From Mycobacterium ahvazicum (GTDB lineage: Bacteria > Actinomycetota > Actinomycetes > Mycobacteriales > Mycobacteriaceae), in the NCBI RefSeq assembly GCF_900176255.2, contig NZ_FXEG02000005.1, positions 868,001 through 932,000 on the forward strand: DNA of 64,000 bases, given 5' to 3'. Below, piece by piece: positions 52,210 to 59,614 of this stretch. The position numbers and the translations under genes are program-made. The notes under the pieces were generated by a model. It saw only the letters and a program-made list of their open reading frames with translations, did not search any database and had not been told where the DNA came from. The stretch's first letter is position 1. Every line of letters starts with the position of its first letter.

Positions 52210-53361
52210 TTAACCGGCGGCCGGCGGACGCGGGATGACGACGGGACGAATCCCGTACCTGGGGATGGAGCGGCGTAACCTGCGGCCGTTGCCGGCCAGC
52301 TGTCCGGCGACGCCGCCCGGCCCGCCCGCCGCGGACGACCCGATGTCACTCAGCCCCGTGACCGGCGCCGCCGCTTGAGCGGAGGTGATGTTGGCAGCGG
52401 AGACCCAGCTCTGGGGCACCGACATCGACCCGACCAGATGCGCGTTGCCGACCCCGGCCGATGCTCCGGACAAGCCGCCCAACGGGACGCTGTTGGATGC
52501 CAGCGCGGCAGTCCCGGCCCCCTCCGCGCCGAAGCCGACCTCCTCCAGACCCGACATGATCGTGGCGCTCGACCCCATGGCCCCCACCCCCACCGCCGAT
52601 GCCAGGATGGTCTGCGGGTTGAACGGACCGCCGCCAAGCGAACCGGTGACGACCGAGTTGCTGAAAAAGGTGCTTCCCAGAAAGCTTCCGAGCGCGCTGT
52701 TGTTCGACCCGTCCAACAGACCGGTCAGGTAATCGGTCAAGGATCCTTGGGGCGCCGCGCCAGCAAGAGCATTCCCGGCCGCCGTGTTGACCGCTTGGGA
52801 GACGGCCTCATTCTGTCCGGCCGCCGCGTCGGGGGCGGTGTTCGTCTGCGGCGAGGCGAACGGCGTCAGCTGGGCCGCCGAATTCGATGCCGTCGCGTAG
52901 CCATTCATCGCCCCGGCATCCTGGGCCCACATTTCGGCGTACTGGGCTTCGGTGGCCGCGATCGCCGGCGTGTTCTGACCGACGATGTTGGTAGCCAACA
53001 GGTTTGCCAGCAGCGTGCGGTTAGCCGCTACGACCGGCGGGGGCACGGTCATCGCGAACGCGGCCTCGAAAGTGGTCGCGGCCGCGTTGGCGTGCATGCC
53101 GGTCTGCTCGGCCTGCGCGGCGGTGCTGTTGAGCCACGCTATATAGGGCGCGGCTGCGGCGAACATCGACGTCGATGACGGACCGTACCAGCCTGCGCTG
53201 ATCAGGTCCCCGATCACCGAACCGTAGGCTGTTGCTGCCAAACGCATTTCGGCTGCCAGCGCGTACCAGGCGGAGGCGGCCGCCAGCAATGGCCCCGATC
53301 CGGGGCCGCAATACATTCTGGTCGAATTGACTTCCGGCGGTAACGCCGCAAAATCCAGCAT
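52210..53361 (-). CDS. PPE family protein, SVP subgroup
   Basis: The protein has 383 residues. The PPE domain starts MLDFAALPPEVNSTRMYCGPG with the turn GWYGPSS. The C-terminal domain has GSMSVPQSW, the SVP signature, and the same PRPPAAG end as its neighbour. The two genes are tandem copies, with the first 170 residues clearly alike and the middle parts diverged. No PE gene precedes it. A 21-codon ORF lies 15 bp upstream on the same strand. Confidence 0.93.
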   Translation of the reverse strand: MLDFAALPPEVNSTRMYCGPGSGPLLAAASAWYALAAEMRLAATAYGSVIGDLISAGWYGPSSTSMFAAAAPYIAWLNSTAAQAEQTGMHANAAATTFEAAFAMTVPPPVVAANRTLLANLLATNIVGQNTPAIAATEAQYAEMWAQDAGAMNGYATASNSAAQLTPFASPQTNTAPDAAAGQNEAVSQAVNTAAGNALAGAAPQGSLTDYLTGLLDGSNNSALGSFLGSTFFSNSVVTGSLGGGPFNPQTILASAVGVGAMGSSATIMSGLEEVGFGAEGAGTAALASNSVPLGGLSGASAGVGNAHLVGSMSVPQSWVSAANITSAQAAAPVTGLSDIGSSAAGGPGGVAGQLAGNGRRLRRSIPRYGIRPVVIPRPPAAG

Positions 53362-53376
53362 GGTTGCTCCTCGGCG

Positions 53377-53442
53377 CTAACAGGCCGCGGCGGCGCCTTG
53401 ATAGGCCGCGCCGCGTCGGTCGGACTGGATATCGGGTTTCAT
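53377..53442 (-). CDS. Possible 21-codon leader ORF before the PPE genes
   Basis: An ATG at 53442 opens a short frame starting MKPDIQSDRRGAAYQGAA and ending in cysteine, 15 bp before the PPE start. A GGAG sequence lies about nine bases upstream. It could be a small leader peptide or chance; nothing else supports it. Confidence 0.25.
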   Translation of the reverse strand: MKPDIQSDRRGAAYQGAAAAC

Positions 53443-53875
53443 CGGTGGTCTCCGTACTAGGTGCCGCGGCGCGTGCGGTACCGCAGCGTCGGCGGATGCT
53501 TCACATGAGTCTTTCTGCCGACCGCCGAGCGGATCTCGCAAATCGATCCGGCCCCGCGGCGAGTGAGAATCGTCGTTAATGAGCAGTCCCCGGGTGTTGC
53601 TCACAGTGCCCGAGGCTACAGATTCGTCGCTGAGTCATCGCTGAGGAATTATTGGAATATGGCCTGTATCAGCTGTTAGGTTCTCGCCGTAACCTCTCCG
53701 ACCGTCCATGCCACGATATTTACGGCATTTGCTACGGGCGTTGCGCTGCCAGCGCCGCGTTCAGCGTTCCGGCTAACTCCGGCGCGCCACGACCGGCTCG
53801 CGCAGGCGTGGCCGACGGCCGGGTCAGCAATCGTCACCTCGCCTCGGCGGGAACCCCGCATTAAACTTGGCGCGC
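53443..53875. other. Gene-free interval upstream of the PPE genes
   Basis: About 430 bp between the PPE leader and the zinc-ribbon membrane protein gene. Short open frames on both strands (for example plus 53652-53864) lack conserved features and good start sites. The divergent promoters for both sides should lie here; none could be recognised. Confidence 0.4.
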
Positions 53876-54442
53876 ATGGCGGCGGTCAGGCCGATCCCGG
53901 AGCTGCGCGAGACGAGTCCGCGCGGCGCCAACCTGCCCGCCTCCGGGTCGAGGGACGAATTTCCTTACCACCCAACTCTTTTAGAGATCGCCCAACGGCA
54001 GCAGGAGCTCGACGTCTGGGAGGCGCTGCAGGTTGGCGGCTACCGATTCGCCAGGCCGGGCACGATCATCAGCTTTCTGATCTCCGCCGTCATGCTGGTT
54101 CTCGCACTCACGCCGATCCCGCCGAATTGGCCATGGAACATCCCCCTGGTCATCGTGGCCATCTTCGGCGCCGTGGCCATGGTGGTCTGTGGCCTGTTGT
54201 GGTTCGACACTCCGAAAGCCGGCCCCCGCCCGGAGCGCCTGGCGATCGTGCCGTTCTCACGGGCGGAGAACCTGTACCTGATGAACGCGCAACCCGTCGA
54301 GCCGTACCTCGCGGTCTGTACCTGCCCCGGCTGCGGCGACGAGTCCACCCATCTGGTTCGCCAGCCCGTCGAGGGTGAGCCGGAATGGTCGACGGCCATT
54401 CGCCAGTGCCGCGCCTGCGGGCGCGAGTGGGCACAGAGTTAG
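53876..54442 (+). CDS. Membrane protein with C-terminal zinc-ribbon-like domain
   Basis: The protein has 188 residues: a cytoplasmic N terminus of about 65 residues, two membrane helices (TIISFLISAVMLVLALTPIP; IPLVIVAIFGAVAMVVCGLLW) and a C-terminal domain with four cysteines in two knuckles (CTCPGCGDE, CRACGREW), which fits a bound zinc. The ATG at 53876 is preferred to a TTG three codons upstream. The function is unknown. Confidence 0.72.
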   Translation: MAAVRPIPELRETSPRGANLPASGSRDEFPYHPTLLEIAQRQQELDVWEALQVGGYRFARPGTIISFLISAVMLVLALTPIPPNWPWNIPLVIVAIFGAVAMVVCGLLWFDTPKAGPRPERLAIVPFSRAENLYLMNAQPVEPYLAVCTCPGCGDESTHLVRQPVEGEPEWSTAIRQCRACGREWAQS

Positions 54443-54516
54443 GCTACTCGCCGTAGTTGATCGGAAAGCCAACCCGCAGAACACATTTCATGCACTCGAC
54501 AACCAGGCGATGGCGA

Positions 54517-54897
54517 CTACGCGCAACGCTCGGGCTCGGCCTCGCACAGCGGCGTCGCACCGCGGAAACGGTAGCGGTGCGACGAAACCCACCGGTAGAT
54601 GCCGTTCTGCACGGCCCCGACGCCGGGGATCCGGTAGATCCATAGCGGGATGTGCGTACCCAGCGCCGCCGACAGGGCCGCGTTCATTGCGTGCGCCCCG
54701 GCCAGGACGACGCCGGAAGAATCCACCCACCAGGCGGATTCGAGCATTCGGTCGTCGGTGACGCCGAGTCGGTCGGCCATCCCGGGCGTCTGCATCGGTT
54801 CGACGCGCAGCATCCCCGTCCGGTCCCACCGACGCAGCGCGTTGACCGCGCGGGTGCACACCCCGCACCGGCCGTCAAAAACTAGAACGCCGTGCAT
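54517..54897 (-). CDS. DCC-family (DUF393) thiol-disulfide oxidoreductase-like protein
   Basis: The protein has 126 residues. It starts MHGVLVFDGRCGVCTRAV, with the D-G-x-C-x-x-C motif that names the family, and has the later block AMNAALSAALG and the end IYRWVSSHRYRFRG. Family members are predicted thioredoxin-like proteins; the reaction is not established. It is in a run of small minus-strand genes with the DUF4193 gene. Confidence 0.82.
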   Translation of the reverse strand: MHGVLVFDGRCGVCTRAVNALRRWDRTGMLRVEPMQTPGMADRLGVTDDRMLESAWWVDSSGVVLAGAHAMNAALSAALGTHIPLWIYRIPGVGAVQNGIYRWVSSHRYRFRGATPLCEAEPERCA

Positions 54898-54921
54898 CCT
54901 TCGATTGTAATTCCCGACGCA

Positions 54922-55221
54922 CTAGGCACAATCGGTGCAAATGGGCCGCCCCGAGATAGACAGGATCATCCGGTGCCGGTGCTGAACCAGGAAGCAACTC
55001 GAGCAGGTGAATTCGTCGGACCGCTGCGGGATAACCGTGACGGCGAGTTCCTCACCGGACAGATCCGCGCCGGGCAGCTCGAAGAAATGCACGTCGTTGG
55101 GGTCCTCGTCGACAACTGCCGTCGACGATCCCGACAAGCTCGGATCCAGTTGGCGCAGCTCGGATTCCTGGCCGTCGGTGTCGGTCACGCGACGTGCGTC
55201 GTAATCGCTTGCGGTCTTCAT
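54922..55221 (-). CDS. DUF4193 family zinc-ribbon protein
   Basis: The protein has 99 residues, starting MKTASDYDARRVTDTDGQE. It has the family core ENF-like FELPGADLSGEELAVTVIPQ and the cysteine pair DEFTCSSCFLV, closed by ICTDCA. It probably binds zinc. In actinobacteria DUF4193 proteins are short, abundant and of unknown role. The ATG at 55221 follows AAAGGGTAAG; a TAGATT hexamer at 55322-55327 (minus strand) could be the -10 box. Confidence 0.85.
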   Translation of the reverse strand: MKTASDYDARRVTDTDGQESELRQLDPSLSGSSTAVVDEDPNDVHFFELPGADLSGEELAVTVIPQRSDEFTCSSCFLVQHRHRMILSISGRPICTDCA

Positions 55222-55585
55222 GGGCTTACCCTTTCCTGCAAAGTGGCGGGATGACGCACGTCCGATGTACTCCCCCGTGGCACAGTCGTTACCCCATTTC
55301 CCGGCGCCCCACACTGTGGCTAATCTAAGAAAATTGCCTGAACGGCAGTTCGGTGTGAGCACCCGGTCGAGCGAACGCGATCGGCTGCTCGGTGGGGGCG
55401 CGTGGTGCGGGCATGGTCAGCCGGGTGGTCCATCCCAACTCCTCACGAAACACGTTGTGGACTATCACCATTCACGTCGAGTCCACGCATACGGTTCAAA
55501 GTTGGACGCCCAGAGCACCGCGCCCGCATGTTCCGGGCGGCTAAACGACCGTGTCAGGCGGCCCCCAGGTGGGTATGCCGCAGCG
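55222..55585. other. Gene-free interval between DUF4193 and HAD genes
   Basis: About 360 bp. The plus frame of the HAD gene is open through most of it, but there is no conserved sequence before the ATG at 55586. Apart from the possible DUF4193 promoter I see no structure. Confidence 0.4.
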
Positions 55586-56260
55586 ATGAATGCTCCCGCT
55601 GTCCTATTCGACGTGGACGGAACCCTGGTCGATTCCGCCTATCTGCACGTCTATGCGTGGCAACGCGCCTTCGACGCCGAGGGCCTCGCGGTCGCGGCGT
55701 GGAAGATCCACCGGGGCATCGGCATGGACGGCTCGACGCTGGTGCGAAGCCTGTCCGGCGATGCCCCGGCGGACGTGCAAGAGCGGCTCAGCGATGGGCA
55801 CAGCCGCTACTACCGCGAGATCTCCGGTCTGCTCGCACCACTGCCCGGTGCACGAGAACTGCTGCACCGGGTCGCCGAGCTGGGCCTGCAGGTGGTATTG
55901 GCCAGCTCGGCGCCCGAGGACGAACTCGAGACGCTGCGCAAGGTGCTCGACTGCGACGACGTGATTTCAGCGACGACGTCATCCCACGACGTCGACACCG
56001 CCAAACCCGAGCCGGGCATCGTGCAGGTGGCGCTGGACCGGGCCGGGGTCACCGCCGAGCAAGCGGTGTTCGTCGGCGACGCCGTCTGGGATGCGCACGC
56101 CGCCAAGGCGGCGGGAGTGCCGTGTATCGGCGTGCTCAGCGGTGGTGTCTCGGATGCCGAACTGCAGGCGGCCGGCGCAGCACCGATCTTCGACGACCCA
56201 CAGGACCTTCTCGATCATTTGAACTCCACCCGCGTCGCGGCGCTCGCGCGCAGCCGCTGA
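55586..56260 (+). CDS. HAD-family hydrolase, phosphoglycolate-phosphatase-like
   Basis: The protein has 224 residues. The nucleophile motif VLFDVDGTLVDSA is at the N terminus, with a four-helix cap, motif II LASSAPEDE, the lysine in DTAKPEPGIV and motif IV VFVGDAVWDAHAAKAAG. It fits the subgroup of beta-phosphoglucomutase and phosphoglycolate phosphatase. The substrate is unknown. The ATG at 55586 fits the family N terminus. Confidence 0.85.
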   Translation: MNAPAVLFDVDGTLVDSAYLHVYAWQRAFDAEGLAVAAWKIHRGIGMDGSTLVRSLSGDAPADVQERLSDGHSRYYREISGLLAPLPGARELLHRVAELGLQVVLASSAPEDELETLRKVLDCDDVISATTSSHDVDTAKPEPGIVQVALDRAGVTAEQAVFVGDAVWDAHAAKAAGVPCIGVLSGGVSDAELQAAGAAPIFDDPQDLLDHLNSTRVAALARSR

Positions 56261-56261
56261 T

Positions 56262-56762
56262 CTACATGCCGCGGGTGCGCAACGCCAGCGGCAACGCCCA
56301 CCAGAAGAAGGTGAACAGCGTGAGCGCACACACTCCGGCAATCACTCCCGCGGTCGTTCCGGCCACCGCGACAAAGATGATGGCCGTCACCCCGGTCAGC
56401 GCCAATCCCAGCAGCGCCAGCCCGGCGAAGGCGCACCGGTGCGCGGCCTTCACCAGCACCTGCAGGCGATGCCGCCGGAACAACAGCCGGTGGATGCCGA
56501 CCGGGGCGATCAGCAGCACCGTCGCCCCCACCGAACATCCCACCGTCACCAGATAGGCGATCCGCATCCTTTGATCGAGCACGTCGAACCGCTGCTGAAA
56601 CGGAAGCGTCAGCAGGAAGCCGGTGAGCAACTGCACGCCGGTCTGCACCACCCGCAGTTCCTGCAACAGGCTGTTCCAGTTGCGGTCCAGCCGCTCGATT
56701 TCGGTCTCACCGCGCTTAACGCGGTCCCACCGCTGGTCGTCTTCCGGGTGGTCGACATCCAT
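56262..56762 (-). CDS. DUF6328-type membrane protein
   Basis: The protein has 166 residues: a charged N-terminal helix (DDQRWDRVKRGETEIERLDR), then four membrane helices, starting with the block ELRVVQTGVQLLTGFLLTLPF typical of this actinobacterial family. The function is unknown. It converges on the HAD gene one base away and lies 11 bp after the rsfB-like gene, perhaps in one transcript with it. Confidence 0.78.
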   Translation of the reverse strand: MDVDHPEDDQRWDRVKRGETEIERLDRNWNSLLQELRVVQTGVQLLTGFLLTLPFQQRFDVLDQRMRIAYLVTVGCSVGATVLLIAPVGIHRLLFRRHRLQVLVKAAHRCAFAGLALLGLALTGVTAIIFVAVAGTTAGVIAGVCALTLFTFFWWALPLALRTRGM

Positions 56763-56773
56763 AGCGGCGAACG

Positions 56774-57142
56774 TCAGTGGTTGAGTTTGCCGTCTCGCAC
56801 GCCGGTCAACGCGTCGTCGAGCGTCGGATACAGGGGGAACGTCTTGTCCAGACCAGTGAGGTGGATCGGGCGCCGGGTCGCCGGGCCCCGCGCGACCACC
56901 CCGAACTCCGCCGACTTGCCGAGTTTCTCGTAGGTCGCCGCGAGGATCTTCAGCCCGACCGAGCCGAGGAACTCCACCGCGGACAGGTCGATGATCAGCG
57001 CCGTCGGCCCTTCCGCAACGACCGCACCGATGGCTTGCTCCAGGGCCGGAGCGGTGACCAAATCGATTTCACCGCTGACACTGACCACGGACACCCCATC
57101 GTGGTCCGCAACCAACGTGGTAATCGAATCAGGAGCTGACAA
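56774..57142 (-). CDS. rsfB: Anti-sigma factor antagonist, STAS domain (RsfB type)
   Basis: The protein has 122 residues forming a single STAS domain: VVSVSGEIDLVTAPALEQAI, then LIIDLSAVEFLGSVGLKIL with the phosphorylatable serine in the FLGS motif. In M. tuberculosis the equivalent (Rv3687c) frees SigF from its anti-sigma factor RsbW. The start is TTG 57142 with AAGGAT upstream. It is divergent from the stressosome operon, so a link between the two is likely; this is inference from position and family. Confidence 0.87.
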   Translation of the reverse strand: MSAPDSITTLVADHDGVSVVSVSGEIDLVTAPALEQAIGAVVAEGPTALIIDLSAVEFLGSVGLKILAATYEKLGKSAEFGVVARGPATRRPIHLTGLDKTFPLYPTLDDALTGVRDGKLNH

Positions 57143-57301
57143 TGGCGATCCTTCGTCTGGGCCTTAAGTGTGGTGCAAGCCTAACCTGCCTTGCGAACTG
57201 CGAGAAGAAGAAGACCTCAACACCTGCCCCGCGTCAAACCAGGCTAGTCTCCCCATAGAACCTGCGCACTGCGGAGCGCGACGCGGCACACGGGAGGCCA
57301 G

Positions 57302-58183
57302 ATGTCAGATTCCAGCAGCACCGGCACCATCGCAAGTGTCTCCAGCGAAGGTCTGCTTCCCCAGCTAGTGCAGCACCTACGACAGAATCGCACGGTTCTG
57401 CGCGAGGAGTGGGCCCGAAGAATAACCGAGGCCGAACTGCTTACCGCGATGACGCCCGAGGAACTCTTCTCCGAGGCGACCGCCGTCTACGACAACTACG
57501 TCGAGGTGCTCGAAACCGGTAGCGTCGAGGCGCTGCAGGCCTACGCCCGCGACCTGTCCGAGCGCATCATCCCCCGAGGGGTGGAAACCGACGAGGTTCT
57601 CGGCATCGTGCTGCTGCTGCGTGACGTGCTGGCACGCTCGCTCTTCGAGAAGTATCAAACCGAGTTCGAGATGCTGAACCGGGTGCTCGACGCCTATGAA
57701 CCGGCCGCCAACCGCATCGCCAACACCGTGGGCGTCTCCTTCGTGCAGGAGCGCGAGCGCATCATCCGCCAGCAGCAGGAGGCGATCCGCGAGCTCTCCA
57801 CCCCGGTGCTGCAGGTGCGCGAGCAGCTGCTGATTCTGCCGATCATCGGCGTGCTGGACAGCCAGCGCGCCCGCCAGGTCACCGAGCAGTTGCTGCGAGC
57901 CATCCGCGCGAACCGCGCGAAAGTCGTCGTCATCGACATCACCGGTGTGCCGACCATCGACTCCACGGTGGCCAACCACCTGGTGCAGACGGTCGACGCA
58001 TCAGGCCTGATGGGCGCCAGCGTGATCATCACCGGTTTGTCCTCGGAGATCGCCCTGACGCTGGTGACGATCGGCCTGGATCTGTCGAAGATGAATGCCG
58101 TCGGTGACCTGCAGGGTGGAATCGAAGAGGCCGAGCGCCTGCTCGGCTACGAAGTCACGCGCACCGGCGAGCTGACCGGGTGA
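57302..58183 (+). CDS. rsbR: Stressosome sensor protein RsbR
   Basis: The protein has 293 residues. The N-terminal 160 residues are an RsbR-type all-helical sensor domain (LREEWARRITEAELLTAMT, RIIPRGVETDEVLGIVLLLRDVL), and the rest is STAS with VVIDITGVPTIDSTVANHL. Where B. subtilis RsbR has a phosphorylated threonine, this one has S221-T222. RsbR and RsbS build the large stressosome particle. The ATG follows GGGAGGCC. It is the first gene of the operon. Confidence 0.92.
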   Translation: MSDSSSTGTIASVSSEGLLPQLVQHLRQNRTVLREEWARRITEAELLTAMTPEELFSEATAVYDNYVEVLETGSVEALQAYARDLSERIIPRGVETDEVLGIVLLLRDVLARSLFEKYQTEFEMLNRVLDAYEPAANRIANTVGVSFVQERERIIRQQQEAIRELSTPVLQVREQLLILPIIGVLDSQRARQVTEQLLRAIRANRAKVVVIDITGVPTIDSTVANHLVQTVDASGLMGASVIITGLSSEIALTLVTIGLDLSKMNAVGDLQGGIEEAERLLGYEVTRTGELTG

Positions 58184-58205
58184 GCACAACTGATACGGGC
58201 GCCGT

Positions 58206-58595
58206 ATGCCAGTACCCATCCTGAAGCAGGGCTCGATCCTCATCGCCTCGGTGCAGGCCGCACTGTCCGACTCGGACGCCGAACGACTTCGGTACGACCT
58301 GATGGAGCGGGTCAGCAAATTCCGCGCCCAGGGCATCATCGTCGACGTCACCGCGATCGACGTGATGGATTCGTTCGCGGCCCGGTCGCTGCGGACTATC
58401 GCTCACATGACCAGGCTGCGTGGCGCCGACACGGTGATCGTGGGTCTGCAGCCAGAAGTGGCCTTCGCCATGGTTCAACTGGGGCTGGCATTCGACGACA
58501 TGAACACCGCGTTGGATCTCGAGGAGGGCATTGCCCTGTTGAATCGCCAACGCGGAGCGGGAAAGCCGACGATCGGGCGCGACGGTGGCGTGTGA
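58206..58595 (+). CDS. rsbS: Stressosome scaffold protein RsbS
   Basis: The protein has 129 residues forming a single STAS domain: ILKQGSILIASVQAALSD, then VDVTAIDVMDSFAARSLRTIA. S56 in MDSF is the equivalent of the serine that RsbT phosphorylates. It begins 22 bp after rsbR and overlaps rsbT by 11 bp. Its C-terminal ten residues are longer than usual. Confidence 0.93.
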   Translation: MPVPILKQGSILIASVQAALSDSDAERLRYDLMERVSKFRAQGIIVDVTAIDVMDSFAARSLRTIAHMTRLRGADTVIVGLQPEVAFAMVQLGLAFDDMNTALDLEEGIALLNRQRGAGKPTIGRDGGV

Positions 58596-58995
58596 CATCG
58601 TCGTCATCATCAACAACCCCGACGACATCGTCGAAGCCCGCAAAGCAGGACATCAGCTCGCGTTAGACCTCGGGTTTTCGCTGACCGATGTCACCATGAT
58701 CGCCACGGCGATCTCCGAAATCGCGCGAAACATCACCAGCTACGCGGGGCGGGGCACCGTGCGGGTCACGGTGGACGAGCGCGACGGCCGCCAGGCGCTG
58801 GTGGTTCGCGCCGAGGACGACGGCCCGGGCATCGCCGATATCGAGCGGGCGATGGAGGACGGGTATTCGACCGGACGCGGGTTGGGCATGGGGTTGCCGG
58901 GGTCGCGCCGTTTGATGGATCGGTTGATTGTGGAGTCCGCGCTGGGCAAGGGAACCGTCATCGAAATGTGGAAATGGGTTCCCGGCCGTGCGTGA
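58585..58995 (+). CDS. rsbT: Stressosome switch kinase RsbT
   Basis: The protein has 136 residues of the HATPase_c (GHKL) fold: N box ISEIARNITSYAG, G1 EDDGPGIADIE and G2 STGRGLGMGLPGSRR. In the known system RsbT phosphorylates RsbS and RsbR, leaves the particle and activates the RsbU phosphatase. GTG 58585 was chosen; GTG 58591 is possible. It overlaps both rsbS and the rsbX-like gene. Confidence 0.93.
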   Translation: MACDIVVIINNPDDIVEARKAGHQLALDLGFSLTDVTMIATAISEIARNITSYAGRGTVRVTVDERDGRQALVVRAEDDGPGIADIERAMEDGYSTGRGLGMGLPGSRRLMDRLIVESALGKGTVIEMWKWVPGRA

Positions 58996-59614
58996 AAACG
59001 GTCGACTAGGGCCGATCGAGTGGGCGAACGCGGGACGCCCTTTGGCCGGCGAGCACAGCAGCGGCGACCGAAAAATCGCGGTCGCCATCGGTGATGATGC
59101 CGCTCTGTTCGGTGTGGTCGACGGCCTCGGTCACGGGCCTGCTGCCGCCAGCGCCGCGATGCGCGCCGTCGACGCGGTCCAGCGGGCTCCCAGGGAGCGG
59201 CTCGAAGTCCTGATCCAGCTGTGCCACCGGGTGTTGGCCGGGACCCGCGGAGTGGCGATGACGTTGGCGCGGGTGGATTTCGCGGCCCAGACGTTGACCT
59301 GGAGCGGGGTGGGAAACGTCACCGCCAACCTGGTCTCCAAGGAGGTGGCCGGCGTTCGTATTCGATCCACGGCTCGCCTTGCCGCCGGCATCGTCGGCTA
59401 CCGGATCCCGGAAATCAGGCCTGCTCAGGTAGTTTCGATTCGGCTGGGCGATTTGATCGTGCTGGCCAGCGATGGCATCACCGAGGACCATCTGGACCAT
59501 ATCGACTTCGCCGCTTCGGCTACGGCGATAGCCGACCATATTCTGGTTAAACACGCCAAGGACACCGACGACGCCATGGTGCTCGCAGCGCGTCACCGGG
59601 GAGCGCCGACATGA
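58988..59614 (+). CDS. rsbX: RsbX-like PP2C phosphatase
   Basis: The protein has about 208 residues and is a small SpoIIE/PP2C domain without other parts: EHSSGDRKIAVAIGDDAALFGVVDGLGHG, then LTWSGVGNVTANLV and LIVLASDGITEDH. In B. subtilis RsbX resets the stressosome by removing phosphate from RsbS and RsbR. The GTG at 58988 lies inside the end of rsbT (8-bp overlap). Its stop overlaps the start of the next gene (ATGA). Confidence 0.88.
   Translation: MRENGRLGPIEWANAGRPLAGEHSSGDRKIAVAIGDDAALFGVVDGLGHGPAAASAAMRAVDAVQRAPRERLEVLIQLCHRVLAGTRGVAMTLARVDFAAQTLTWSGVGNVTANLVSKEVAGVRIRSTARLAAGIVGYRIPEIRPAQVVSIRLGDLIVLASDGITEDHLDHIDFAASATAIADHILVKHAKDTDDAMVLAARHRGAPT

Noticed and set aside
53652..53864. 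70-codon plus-strand frame in the gap before the zinc-ribbon membrane protein gene
   Set aside because: It has no conserved feature, no convincing ribosome binding site, and composition like the surrounding non-coding DNA.
57143..57301. SigF-type promoter between rsfB and rsbR
   Set aside because: A GGTTT element is visible on the minus strand, but no GGGTA follows at the required distance, so I do not claim a SigF promoter.
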